From Nocardiopsis alba DSM 43377 (GTDB taxonomy: Bacteria > Actinomycetota > Actinomycetes > Streptosporangiales > Streptosporangiaceae), in the NCBI RefSeq assembly GCF_000341225.1, contig NZ_ANAC01000003.1, forward strand, positions 178,464 to 242,463: a stretch of DNA of 64,000 bases, read 5' to 3'. Below are positions 55,317-63,593 of this stretch, piece after piece. Positions within the stretch are counted from its first letter, which is position 1. Every line of letters starts with the position of its first letter. The position numbers and the translations under genes were made by a program. A model generated the notes under the pieces. It worked only from the letters and a program-made list of their open reading frames with translations, did not search any database and was not told the origin of the DNA.

Positions 55317-56093
55317 ATGACGGAAGAAGAGAACGTGAGGCGCGCCGGACCGCTCACCTACCGCGGCAGCGCCATCCCCGCCACCACCACCGACCAGCGT
55401 CTGCTCGACCGCAGGGGCCCCACCGACTGGGTGCACACCGACCCCTGGCGGGTACTGCGCATCCAGTCGGAGTTCGTCGAGGGCTTCGGGCTGCTGTCGG
55501 AGCTCCCCTCCGCGGTGAGCGTCTTCGGCTCGGCGCGGATCCGGCCGGACAGCGAGTACTACCGGCTGGGCGAGCAGGTCGGAGCCCGGCTCGCGGAGGC
55601 GGGCTACGCCACCATCACCGGGGGCGGCCCCGGCATGATGGAGGCGGCCAACAAGGGGGCCCAGCAGGCGGGCGGCCTGTCCGTCGGGCTCGGGATCGAG
55701 CTGCCCTTCGAGCAGTCCCTCAACCCCTATGTCGACATGGGCGTCACCTTCCGGTACTTCTTCGTCCGCAAGACGATGTTCGTGAAGTACTCGCAGGCCT
55801 TCGTGGTACTGCCCGGCGGGTTCGGCACCCTGGACGAGCTGTTCGAGGCCATCACCCTGGTCCAGACCAAGAAGGTGACGCGTTTCCCCGTGGTGCTCGT
55901 GGGCACCGAGTTCTGGGGCGGTCTGCGCGACTGGGTCGAGTCCAGCCTGCTCAAGCACAACCTCATCTCGCCCCAGGACATGGACCTGCTGTACATGACC
56001 GACGATCCCGACGAGGTGATCTCCGTGATCCAGCGGTCCCACCGCCACCTGGAGGACACGTTCGAGCGGGACCGCCCCGGCCCGTCGAGCTGA
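55317..56093 (+). CDS. LOG-family protein (TIGR00730; nucleotide phosphoribohydrolase type)
   Basis: 258 residues from the ATG at 55317. The Rossmann-type LOG motifs are complete: SVFGSARI, TGGGPGMMEAANKGA and VVLPGGFGTLDELFE, the latter with the catalytic Glu. Plant and some bacterial LOG enzymes release cytokinin bases from nucleotide monophosphates; M. tuberculosis Rv1205 does so. In this organism a general nucleoside-monophosphate glycosidase role is equally possible. TAGTTT at 55304-55309 lies seven bases before the ATG and no ribosome site is visible, so a leaderless transcript is likely. Confidence 0.9.
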   Translation: MTEEENVRRAGPLTYRGSAIPATTTDQRLLDRRGPTDWVHTDPWRVLRIQSEFVEGFGLLSELPSAVSVFGSARIRPDSEYYRLGEQVGARLAEAGYATITGGGPGMMEAANKGAQQAGGLSVGLGIELPFEQSLNPYVDMGVTFRYFFVRKTMFVKYSQAFVVLPGGFGTLDELFEAITLVQTKKVTRFPVVLVGTEFWGGLRDWVESSLLKHNLISPQDMDLLYMTDDPDEVISVIQRSHRHLEDTFERDRPGPSS

Positions 56094-56121
56094 TCCGGAA
56101 GACGGAAGGGCGGGGCCGGGC

Positions 56122-56526
56122 TCAGACCAGGCCGCGGCGGACGGCGGCGGGCGGACGCTCGCCTCGGATCGACGCGACCATGTCCAGGGCCCGACGCACC
56201 CGCTCGGGATGGTCGGTGACGAACACCCGCGCACCGGCCCAGGCGTAGACCGAGGCGAGCGCGACCTCCTCGGCCGCCTCCACCGGGACCGTGCCCGCCA
56301 GGGCGGGTGCCGGGACGGTGGTCGGCTCGGCCGGGGCGGCACTCGTCTCGGGGGCCGGGTCGCAGCGGACCAGGACCGGGGTACCCGACGCCGCCAACTC
56401 CTCGACCCGGGCCGTCGACGGTCGGCGCCCGGCGTCGATCGCGCGGGAGACGACCGGGTCGGCGGAGGAGCCCTCGGCGGTCGCGAGCTCCTCGGGTGTC
56501 AGGACTCGGAAGGGTTCGTTCGGCAC
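56122..56526 (-). CDS. Small protein carrying a FolP2-type C-terminal module
   Basis: 134 residues from the GTG at 56526 (GGGAG upstream). The N-terminal ~85 residues are of unknown origin (FRVLTPEELATAEGSSADPV, later Ala/Pro-rich). The last ~47 (VALASVYAWAGARVF, RRALDMVASIRGERPP, RRGLV) match the end of the dihydropteroate-synthase homologue FolP2, whose mycobacterial member ends AGARMF...RRVLEMVASIQGVRPP...RGLA. The TIM-barrel core and pterin/sulfonamide sites are absent, so it cannot be a synthase. In M. tuberculosis folP2 lies in this very interval, between the LOG gene and the DivIVA-like gene, but on the other strand. It may be a remnant recruited into a new small protein. Confidence 0.7.
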   Translation of the reverse strand: MPNEPFRVLTPEELATAEGSSADPVVSRAIDAGRRPSTARVEELAASGTPVLVRCDPAPETSAAPAEPTTVPAPALAGTVPVEAAEEVALASVYAWAGARVFVTDHPERVRRALDMVASIRGERPPAAVRRGLV

Positions 56527-56589
56527 CCGCCGAGTCTCCCACGCTCCGGCACTCCCGGGACAGGGGACGTGTGTGGCACGATCGGAGCC

Positions 56590-57129
56590 GTGCCCTACTT
56601 CATCATGATCCTGGTCGCCGTCGCCGCGCTCGCCGTCCTCGTGGGAGTGGTCTACGTCGTACTCGGCAAGGGCGGGGGGCTCGCCCGGTTCGAGGCCGAC
56701 TTCCCCCCACTGGACCTGCCCGATGGGCGCCCGGTCGGCTCCCGTGACCTGTCCGGCCTGCTGTTGCCGTTGTCGCTGTGGGGCTACCACGTGCGGGCGG
56801 TGGACGCCCTGCTGCTGAGGTTGACCTCCACCCTGCGCGAGCGTGAGGAACGCATCGCGGACCTGGAATGGCGTCTGGCCCGCCTCGACCCCTCCTACGT
56901 GCCGCAGGGCACCGGCCCCGCGCCCGGCGCCCACCTGCCGGGCGACTTCCCGGAGGGCGTCGAGGAGATCACGCCGAAGGACGAGGACGCGAACGTGGAG
57001 CGGGCCGCCGAGGCCGAGGCGACGGAGCCGAGGACGGACCGGGTCGAGGCCCCCGTGGACCCGGCCGAGTACGCCCCCGAGGGGGACGGCGCCACCGTCG
57101 GCGGTGGTCGGGGCGAAGAGCGTCCCTGA
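56590..57129 (+). CDS. DivIVA-domain small membrane protein
   Basis: 179 residues from the GTG at 56590. One membrane helix (~4-24) is followed by FPPLDLPDGRPVGSRDLSGL, the short DivIVA-like signature LPLSLWGYHVRAVDALLLRL and a coiled coil (LREREERIADLEWRLARL). The C-terminal third is acidic and low complexity. Proteins of this type accompany dapE/LOG/folP2 genes in actinobacteria (Rv1209 position) and may help place envelope enzymes at poles or septa; this is family inference. It diverges from the FolP2-like gene across 63 bp. Confidence 0.8.
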   Translation: MPYFIMILVAVAALAVLVGVVYVVLGKGGGLARFEADFPPLDLPDGRPVGSRDLSGLLLPLSLWGYHVRAVDALLLRLTSTLREREERIADLEWRLARLDPSYVPQGTGPAPGAHLPGDFPEGVEEITPKDEDANVERAAEAEATEPRTDRVEAPVDPAEYAPEGDGATVGGGRGEERP

Positions 57130-57350
57130 ACCGTCTCCCGAACGGCGCGTTCGTCGGCTCGGACACTGCCGGTGAGCGGCGCGGAAGAGCCGTGACACGC
57201 CTCGACGCGGCCGAGAACGGGATGCCGTGCGTCACACCCTCACCCCCTCGTGGTCCGAGGGGGGTGGTCCGTGTGCTCTATTCTCGTTCGCTGTACATGC
57301 GTACCCCCGCTCCGCCGGAGCGGGGCGGACCATCGGTGAGGATGGCGAGG

Positions 57351-57932
57351 ATGGACACAGCAGCCGAACTCAGGGCGGGCGAGGAGGACGGATCGGGGGG
57401 CTCCCCCACCCCGGTGCGCCAGATGTCCCTATGGCCGCCGCCCCGCTCGAACCGGCACTCCGGCAAGCGTCGGCGCCGCTTCACCCGGCTGGCCGTGGTG
57501 ACCTTCGCGCTCGTGCTGGCGGCCGGAGGAACGGCCGCCGCATGGACCCTGTGGGGCCCCTCCGACGAGGGGCCGGCCACGGTCACCTCCGACCCCGAGG
57601 AGTTCGTCGGGTCCTGGTCGGGGCGGATGGACCAGGTCGACACCGACGGCCGACCGGTGGCGGAGTGGGACGCCGAGGTGCGGATCGAGGACGGGGCCGA
57701 ACGCGGCACCAGTTCCTGGACCACCTTCTCCTGCTCCGGCACGCTGGAACTGTCCGCGCGCGACGGGGACCGGCTGGTGTACACCTACACCGAGATCGCC
57801 GATCCCGACGAACGCTGCGTGGACGAGGCCGAACTGACCCTGTGGCCCGACTCGGGCCCGGGACTCAACGCGGAATGGGCCTCGATCACCCGCGAGGGGA
57901 CGCGCATGGTCTCCACCGGAACCCTGGACTGA
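57351..57932 (+). CDS. Single-pass membrane protein with small extracellular beta domain
   Basis: 193 residues from the ATG at 57351 (GAGG nine bases upstream). The cytoplasmic part (~1-45) is Gly/Pro/Arg-rich, one membrane helix covers ~50-70, and the extracellular ~120 residues look like a lipocalin-like barrel: EEFVGSWSGRMDQ, WDAEVRIEDGAERGT, then CSGTLELS and ADPDERCVDEAELTL, with two Cys likely paired. Similar domains occur as sensor ends of actinobacterial Ser/Thr kinases. Here there is no kinase domain. Function unknown. Confidence 0.7.
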   Translation: MDTAAELRAGEEDGSGGSPTPVRQMSLWPPPRSNRHSGKRRRRFTRLAVVTFALVLAAGGTAAAWTLWGPSDEGPATVTSDPEEFVGSWSGRMDQVDTDGRPVAEWDAEVRIEDGAERGTSSWTTFSCSGTLELSARDGDRLVYTYTEIADPDERCVDEAELTLWPDSGPGLNAEWASITREGTRMVSTGTLD

Positions 57933-58303
57933 GAACGCGCGAGGCGGACCCCGGTCTCGGCCGGATCCCTTCTTCCGGAAGACGTCCGAACACCACCGGA
58001 ACCCCTGAGGACAGGGCCGTCGGAGCGCGTAACGCGCTCGTCGAGATCGGGTGTCGGGCGGGATCGATATAACCTTACTGATCGAAGCCTCCTCGTTATC
58101 GGTGGCGGTCCGACTGTCGCCTGGCGCACATACACGGGCCGACCTCCGAGATAATGGGCGAAGAGTGATTCACGTCCCTTAAGTCACATGGGCACGAGTC
58201 ACACGAACCCGGCCCACGGCCGCGGATCCGGGACACACACGTGGATCGGCGCCGACATCGTGGGGCGGCCCTGACACGAGGAACACCTAGAAAGGGGAAT
58301 GGC
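57933..58303 (+). other. Intergenic region upstream of the DUF3117 gene
   Basis: 371 bp without a credible gene. The part 58065-58190 is AT-richer (ATATAACCTTACTGATCGA; GAGATAATGGGCGAAG) and probably contains the DUF3117 promoter and a long leader. I see no recognisable riboswitch or operator. Confidence 0.45.
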
Positions 58304-58471
58304 ATGGCGGCGATGAAGCCGAGGACCAGTGACGGGCCGATGGAGGTCACCAAGGAGGGTCGCGGCATCATCATGCGGGTACCGCTCGAGGGCGGAGGCC
58401 GTCTGGTCGTCGAACTGACGCCCGACGAGGCGACCGAACTGCGTGACGCGCTCCAGGGCGTCGTCGGGTAA
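58304..58471 (+). CDS. DUF3117 conserved actinobacterial protein
   Basis: 55 residues from the ATG at 58304 (AAAGGGGAATGGC upstream). The sequence MAAMKPRTSDGPMEVTKEGR, then RVPLEGGGRLVVELTPDEA and LRDAL, is almost invariant across actinobacteria (Rv1211 in M. tuberculosis). Its strict conservation and 55-residue size suggest a structural or binding role, but none is established. Position between the DivIVA-like region and pepA matches other genomes. Confidence 0.93.
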   Translation: MAAMKPRTSDGPMEVTKEGRGIIMRVPLEGGGRLVVELTPDEATELRDALQGVVG

Positions 58472-58566
58472 CTCCGACCGATCGAATCTCCCCCACCGGG
58501 CCGGAACGCCCCGATGACCCCCGAGGTTCCACACCTCCCATGACGAGCGAACGATTGTGAGCGGCT

Positions 58567-60054
58567 GTGCCTTTCGCCACGGAGATCCGTCCCCGGCCGG
58601 GGACCCTCGCCGAATCCACCGCGGACCTGCTGGTCCTCCCCGTTCTCACGGGAGGGGAAGGCCCCGAGGCGGCCGAGGGTGTCGCCGACGGCGGACTGAC
58701 ATCGGCCCTTCCGGCCCCGCTCACCGAGCTGTTCGCTCACTATTCGCTCACCGGAGCACCCGGTGAGCTCTCCCGGTTCCCGGTGTCCCGGGACGGGGGC
58801 CTGGTCGGTCTGGCCCTTCTCGGAGTCGGTTCGGGCAGCCCCGCCGACCTCCGGAAGGCCGGCGCCGTCCTCGCCCGGGCCGCTCGGGGCGACGGACGTG
58901 TGGCCCTGGCCTGGCCCGGCGCCGACGGTGAGGCCGCGACGGCCTTCGCCGAGGGTGCCCTCCTGGCCTCCTACACGTTCACGATGAAGTCCGAGCCGGT
59001 TCCCGAGGACCGGCGCCCCGCCGAACGGATCGAGGTGGTCGGCGCCACCGACGCCGTCGCCGAGGCCCTGACCCGGGGCGCTCGTCTGGCCGAGGCCACG
59101 GCCCTGGCCCGGGACCTGATCAACACCCCCTCCCTGACCAAGGACCCGGAGTGGATGGCCTCCCGGGCCCGGGAGGTGGCCGAGAAGGCGGAGCTCTCCG
59201 TCCGGGTCTGGGACGAGAAGGACCTTCAGGACGAGGGGTTCGGCGCGATCCTCGCCGTCGGTCAGGGTTCGTCCCGCGCCTCGCGTCTGGTGCGCTTGAC
59301 CTACACCCCGGAGAACCCCGTCGGGCACGTGGTCCTGGCGGGCAAGGGCATCACCTTCGACACCGGCGGTCTCTCGCTCAAGCCGAACGAGAACATGTCG
59401 CTGATGAAGACCGACATGAGCGGCTCGGCGATCGTCCTGGCGGTCCTCTCGGCCCTACGGGACCTGGGTGTTCGGACCAAGGTCACCGGTCTGCTGGCGC
59501 TGGCGGAGAACTCCATCTCCGGCGACGCCACCCGTATCGGCGACGTGCTGACCACCTACACGGGCAAGACCGTCGAGGTGCTCAACTCCGACGCCGAGGG
59601 ACGTCTGGTCCTGGCCGACGCCCTGGGCTACGCCTCCTCCGAGCTGGAGCCGGATCTGCTGGTGGATGTGGCCACCCTGACCGGCGCGGCCAAGGTGGCG
59701 CTGGGCACCGGCATGGGCGCCCTGTACAGCAACGACGACGAGGTCGCGGCGGAGCTGACGAAGGCGGCCGACGCCGCGGGCGAGCCGCTGTGGCGGATGC
59801 CGCTCACCGAGGAGTACGTGCCCACGACCGAGTCCCGGGTGGCCGACCTGGCCAACATCGGGACACGTCGTGAACTCGGCCCGGCCGGGGCGACCGACGC
59901 CGCGCTGTTCCTCCGCGAGTTCACCGGCGGGCTGCCCTGGGCCCACCTGGACATCGCGGGTCCGGGCCGTTCCATGAAGGAGAGCGGTCTGCTGAGCAAG
60001 GGCGGGACCGCCTTCACCACGCGGACCCTGCTGCGCTGGCTCGCCGAGCGCTGA
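58567..60054 (+). CDS. pepA: Leucyl aminopeptidase (M17)
   Basis: 495 residues from the GTG at 58567. The N-terminal ~170 residues are the variable macro-like domain. The catalytic domain has KGITFDTGGLSLKP (metal Lys/Asp), MKTDMSGSA (metal Asp), the loop ALAENSISG, NSDAEGRLVLADAL (metal Asp/Glu, catalytic Arg) and the C-terminal AHLDIAGPG. It is a cytoplasmic hexameric dizinc/manganese exopeptidase for N-terminal residues, with a possible role in peptide and glutathione/mycothiol-adduct turnover. A strong terminator follows. Confidence 0.95.
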   Translation: MPFATEIRPRPGTLAESTADLLVLPVLTGGEGPEAAEGVADGGLTSALPAPLTELFAHYSLTGAPGELSRFPVSRDGGLVGLALLGVGSGSPADLRKAGAVLARAARGDGRVALAWPGADGEAATAFAEGALLASYTFTMKSEPVPEDRRPAERIEVVGATDAVAEALTRGARLAEATALARDLINTPSLTKDPEWMASRAREVAEKAELSVRVWDEKDLQDEGFGAILAVGQGSSRASRLVRLTYTPENPVGHVVLAGKGITFDTGGLSLKPNENMSLMKTDMSGSAIVLAVLSALRDLGVRTKVTGLLALAENSISGDATRIGDVLTTYTGKTVEVLNSDAEGRLVLADALGYASSELEPDLLVDVATLTGAAKVALGTGMGALYSNDDEVAAELTKAADAAGEPLWRMPLTEEYVPTTESRVADLANIGTRRELGPAGATDAALFLREFTGGLPWAHLDIAGPGRSMKESGLLSKGGTAFTTRTLLRWLAER

Positions 60055-60068
60055 CGGACGTTCTCTCG

Positions 60069-60101
60069 CGGGGTCCGGACGATCACATCGTCCGGACCCC
60101 G
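60069..60101. terminator. Bidirectional terminator between pepA and the O-methyltransferase
   Basis: A 15 bp perfect stem, CGGGGTCCGGACGAT (60069-60083) with ATCGTCCGGACCCCG (60087-60101), and a three-base loop. It lies between two convergent gene ends. Confidence 0.9.
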
Positions 60102-60126
60102 TTCCCGTGCGCGGGGAGAGAGGCGT

Positions 60127-60717
60127 TCAGGGGCGGATGGCGGCCAGGAGGCCCTCGCCCACGGGCACCAGCAAGGGGATGAAGTCCTCGTCCTCCCGCA
60201 TGCGACGCATCACCTCGCGGATCGCGATCTCCGCCGGGTCCGGCACGCGCAGGGGGCCGTCGGGCTCACCCGAGGTCACCAGCATGTTGTTGAAGACCAC
60301 CACCCCGCCCGGCCGCAGCAGGCGCAGCGCCTCCTCCAGATAGGAGGGGTAGGAGACCGGGTCGGCGTCGATCGAGACCATGTCGTATCCGCCGTCGGTG
60401 AGCCTGGGCAGCACCTCCAACGCGACCCCGCGGATCAACCGGGCCCGCCCGGCGCCGAAACCCGCGCGGCCGAAGGCCGAACGCGCGTAGTCCTGGTAGG
60501 CGGCGTTGACGTCCACCGTGGTCAGGATCCCGTCCGGCGCCATACCCCGGAGCAGCCAGATCCCCGAGGTGCCGCAGCCGGTGCCGACCTCCACCACCGA
60601 ACGCGCGCCGATCGCGGCGGTCAGGAATCTCAGCGCGGCCCCGGTGGCGGCGTCCACCGGGGGCGCGGCCGAGCGGACCCCGGCGTCGTAGGCGTCGGCC
60701 AGAGGGCCGTCCCCCAT
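60127..60717 (-). CDS. SAM-dependent O-methyltransferase next to sigE
   Basis: 196 residues from the ATG at 60717. The Rossmann SAM motif is VVEVGTGCGTSGIWLL (~41-56); VDVNAAYQDYARSAFG and the metal-type IDADPVSYPSYLEEAL follow. It belongs to the group of M. tuberculosis Rv1220c, which also stands divergently before sigE. The family normally has ~25 more N-terminal residues. Upstream codons in this frame (60718-60802) read like that extension (WAWEAVISAEESVARTTWV) but contain no start codon after the in-frame stop. Either a non-canonical start is used or the N-terminus has been shortened. The substrate is unknown. Confidence 0.85.
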   Translation of the reverse strand: MGDGPLADAYDAGVRSAAPPVDAATGAALRFLTAAIGARSVVEVGTGCGTSGIWLLRGMAPDGILTTVDVNAAYQDYARSAFGRAGFGAGRARLIRGVALEVLPRLTDGGYDMVSIDADPVSYPSYLEEALRLLRPGGVVVFNNMLVTSGEPDGPLRVPDPAEIAIREVMRRMREDEDFIPLLVPVGEGLLAAIRP

Positions 60718-60934
60718 GGCGTTCTCCTCGAACCTCTCCTGCTCGGTCCGGACCCACGTCGTGCGTGCGACGCTCTCTTCAGCGCTGATGACGGCCTCCC
60801 ATGCCCAGTTTCACGAAGGGGGCGTGCGTTCTGACCGGGGGATCGTCACCCACCGTAGAATGGCGGTAGCGGCCAGGTAGTCTCCCTGGTCGAAAGCCTA
60901 GCCTGATCCGGCCCGAAACTCCGAGCGTGGCGGC

Positions 60935-60963
60935 GGGAACTTAAACGGCGTCTCCCGACGTTG
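60935..60963 (+). promoter_or_regulatory. ECF-type promoter of the sigE operon
   Basis: GGGAAC (60935-60940) and CGTTG (60959-60963) are 18 bases apart, the SigE/SigH-class rule GGAAC-N17/18-CGTT. It stands 90 bp upstream of the sigE GTG, so the sigma factor probably drives its own operon. The rest of the 335 bp between the methyltransferase and sigE holds no gene. Confidence 0.75.
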
Positions 60964-61052
60964 AATCGGGATGAAAGTACGTTGATCGTCACGAAGCAAC
61001 TCCCCCCAGAGCAGCCCTCGATCGGTCGTTCAGCGGGATGAAGGGAGCAGCG

Positions 61053-61652
61053 GTGCCAGAGACCGGCCCTGCCGTCGCGTTCGAGGAGTGGGAGCCGCCG
61101 AGCTGGGAAGAGGTCGTCCGGGTCCACTCGCCCCGGGTCTACCGCCTGGCCTATCGGCTCACCGGCAACAAGCACGACGCGGAGGACCTCACCCAGGAGG
61201 TCTTCATCAGGGTGTTCCGTTCCCTCGCCAACTACACCCCCGGCACCTTCGAGGGATGGCTGCACCGCATCACCACCAACCTCTTCCTGGACATGGCCCG
61301 ACGCAAGGCCAGGATCCGGTTCGAGGGGCTGGCCGACAACGCCGACGAGCGTCTCGAGGGCCGTGAGCCCTCGCCCGCCCAGCGTTACGACGACCGGCAC
61401 TTCGACGCCGACATCCAGGGGGCGTTGGACGCCCTCCCCGCCGAGTTCCGGGCCCCCGTCGTGCTGTGCGACATCGAAGGGCTCTCCTACGAGGAGATCG
61501 CCGCGACGCTCGACGTCAAGCTCGGCACGGTTCGCAGTCGTATCCACCGGGGCCGCGCCCAGCTACGGCGCGCGCTCGAACACCGGCGCTCTCTCGCGGC
61601 CGAGGAACGGGCCCGCGACGGAGCGAACGTGATCAACGGGGAGGCGGAGTGA
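61053..61652 (+). CDS. sigE: ECF RNA polymerase sigma factor, SigE group
   Basis: 199 residues from the GTG at 61053, seven bases after AAGGGAG; an ATG at 61038 would add five residues. Sigma region 2 has [20 protein letters not shown] and [16 protein letters not shown]. Region 4 opens [20 protein letters not shown] and contains the recognition helix-turn-helix ([20 protein letters not shown]). It matches the mycobacterial/Streptomyces SigE branch for envelope stress. Its stop overlaps the rseA GTG by four bases, so sigma and anti-sigma are coupled. An autoregulatory promoter lies upstream. Confidence 0.95.
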   Translation: MPETGPAVAFEEWEPPSWEEVVRVHSPRVYRLAYRLTGNKHDAEDLTQEVFIRVFRSLANYTPGTFEGWLHRITTNLFLDMARRKARIRFEGLADNADERLEGREPSPAQRYDDRHFDADIQGALDALPAEFRAPVVLCDIEGLSYEEIAATLDVKLGTVRSRIHRGRAQLRRALEHRRSLAAEERARDGANVINGEAE

Positions 61653-62461
61653 GCATGGACCACCTCGGAGAGCGCCTGTCCGCGCTCATCGACGGGGAAC
61701 TGGGCGCCGCCGAACACGAACGCGCCCTCATCCACCTGGCCAAGTGCGAGTCGTGCCGGTTCGAGGCCGACATGATGCGCCGGCTCAAACGCCGCCTCAC
61801 CGGGCTCGGCGAACCCGAACCCGACATGGACTTCATGGGCCGGCTCATGGCCCGCCCCGGGGGCGAGAGTCCCTGGGACCGAGGCCCCTCCGGCGGTCTC
61901 GGAGGGCGCGGACCACAGGAACCTCCGGGCGGCGGCCCTTTCGGCTCCAGCCCACCACTGGGATCCTCCCGGCCCCTCGGCGGGTTCCCGGGGGGTGGGC
62001 CGCCGATGCCGAACGGCCCGGGTCCCGCCCGGGGACCCGAGGCCTTCTCGGAGGCCGCCCCGGCGGTGAAGGGCACGGTGGTCGAGAAAGAACAGGGGAC
62101 ACGTCGCGAACAGCCGCGGACCCGACCCGAACGCCACGTTCCGCCGCGCACCGCACGACAGGGCGAGGGCTTCTCCGGCCTGCTGCCCTCCTTCTCCGGC
62201 GGGCGCTACGCCGTCGCGGGTCTGGCGGTGGCCACGACCCTGCTGGGAAGCGCGTTCATCGCGGGCGGTGACGGCTCCGACGACACCCCGGTGGTCGAAC
62301 CCCGTCTGTCCGACTACGCGATCGAACACGCGGTGACCAGCCGGCAGATACCCGTGGTCGACCCCGGTCCGGCCACCTCCCACCCGGTCCGGCCGGTGGG
62401 CGACCGACAGCCTTCGTTCGACCCCGAGGTCCCCTCGGAGTCGACGGAAACGACCCGGTGA
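61649..62461 (+). CDS. rseA: Anti-sigma factor (ZAS/zf-HC2, RseA type)
   Basis: 270 residues from the GTG at 61649 (GTGA overlap with sigE; ATG 61655 is an alternative). The N-terminus is a zinc-binding anti-sigma domain with HLAKCESC (H-x3-C-x2-C, ~34-41), a thiol switch in redox-responsive members. A long Gly/Pro-rich linker (~70-160) and one membrane helix ([20 protein letters not shown], ~184-203) follow, then a ~65-residue outer tail. It should hold SigE at the membrane until stress triggers zinc loss or proteolysis. The site-2 protease at 46910-47953 and the HtrA-like gene here are possible proteases. GTGA overlap with the next gene continues the coupling. Confidence 0.9.
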   Translation: MSMDHLGERLSALIDGELGAAEHERALIHLAKCESCRFEADMMRRLKRRLTGLGEPEPDMDFMGRLMARPGGESPWDRGPSGGLGGRGPQEPPGGGPFGSSPPLGSSRPLGGFPGGGPPMPNGPGPARGPEAFSEAAPAVKGTVVEKEQGTRREQPRTRPERHVPPRTARQGEGFSGLLPSFSGGRYAVAGLAVATTLLGSAFIAGGDGSDDTPVVEPRLSDYAIEHAVTSRQIPVVDPGPATSHPVRPVGDRQPSFDPEVPSESTETTR

Positions 62462-63531
62462 GGGTCTGGGGAACCTCCTCCGGCTCCGAATCCGGTCCCG
62501 TCACCGTCATCCTCCTCTTGGCGCTGTGCGTCCTGCTGCTCACCGCCGGCGCGCACCCCGCGCCCACGGCCGTCCCCGCCAAGGGCGAGGACGACGGCAT
62601 GCCCGTGTTGCGCGCCGCCGCCGACGCCGAAGGGGAGGTCGCCTATACCGCGGTCCGCGAACTCCGGGGCCCGGAGGGCGCACTGCGGGACGGGCTCGAC
62701 GTGCGGGTGGTCAACCGGCCGGGGGAGGGACTGGCGATGTCCCCGACGGGCAGGGAGGAGGGCGCCTTCGTCGTGCGCGACTCCTCGGACCTGGACACCC
62801 TCGACGAGCGTCTTCTCGCCATGCTGGAGGAGACCTACATGGTCACCGACGTGGGCGTGGACGCGATCGGCGGGCGACGGGCACGTCTGGTCGAGGCCCG
62901 CCGGTCCGACTCCACCGTCGCCGGACGCTTCTGGGTGGACTCCGAGACCGCCCTGCTCCTGGGGCGCGTGGTCTACGACCGGGCGGAGGAGGTGGCCTTC
63001 AGCAGCCGCCTCACCGACCTGCGCTTCGACACCGAGGGGTGGCCCGAGAACGCCGAGGGGGGCTCGCCCTGGGGCGACGACCTCGACCACGGCGAACGGA
63101 ACAGGCTGCGTGACGCGGGCTGGGAGCTGCCCGAGTACCTCACCTGGAACCTTCGATTGGTGGACGCCCGATCCACCGACCACGGGGGCGAGCGGGTCGT
63201 CCACACGATCTATTCGGATGGTCTGTCCCAGATCTCCGTCTTCAGTCAGCGTGGCAAGCTGGGGGAGGCACATCCCTCCACAGATCGGAACGGATACGCC
63301 GGAACCGGTACGGGGGGAGAAGGCGTCACAAGGGGACACGAGACGATCTTCGGCGGTGGCGTGGGCCAGTACCAGAGCATGTGGCAGGCGGACGGCTTCG
63401 TCTACACGGTCCTGGCCGACGCCCCCGCGGGCCTGGCCTCATCGGCGGTGACGGCGTTGCCCGGTCCGGAGGAGTCCTCCGGGTTCTGGCCCAGGGTCCG
63501 GAGAGGTCTGTCCCGGCTGGGTCTGGTGTAG
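62458..63531 (+). CDS. MucB/RseB-like sigma-E regulatory protein
   Basis: 357 residues from the GTG at 62458, overlapping the rseA stop. A signal/membrane helix (~16-33) is followed by a LolA-like N-domain (AYTAVRELRG, FWVDSETALLLGRVVYD) and a C-domain with RSTDHGGERVVHTIYSDGLS and QISVFSQRGKL. In proteobacteria RseB binds mislocalised lipoproteins or LPS and shields RseA from proteolysis. The fold and operon position suggest the same logic here, with a different envelope ligand. In M. tuberculosis no RseB lies in the sigE operon, so the arrangement resembles other actinobacteria. Confidence 0.85.
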   Translation: MRVWGTSSGSESGPVTVILLLALCVLLLTAGAHPAPTAVPAKGEDDGMPVLRAAADAEGEVAYTAVRELRGPEGALRDGLDVRVVNRPGEGLAMSPTGREEGAFVVRDSSDLDTLDERLLAMLEETYMVTDVGVDAIGGRRARLVEARRSDSTVAGRFWVDSETALLLGRVVYDRAEEVAFSSRLTDLRFDTEGWPENAEGGSPWGDDLDHGERNRLRDAGWELPEYLTWNLRLVDARSTDHGGERVVHTIYSDGLSQISVFSQRGKLGEAHPSTDRNGYAGTGTGGEGVTRGHETIFGGGVGQYQSMWQADGFVYTVLADAPAGLASSAVTALPGPEESSGFWPRVRRGLSRLGLV

Positions 63532-63593
63532 GACCCGCCCGGTCGGTGGAGCGTGTGCCGAGCCGAAAGCCAACCGACGTACGGAGCAGGTCT

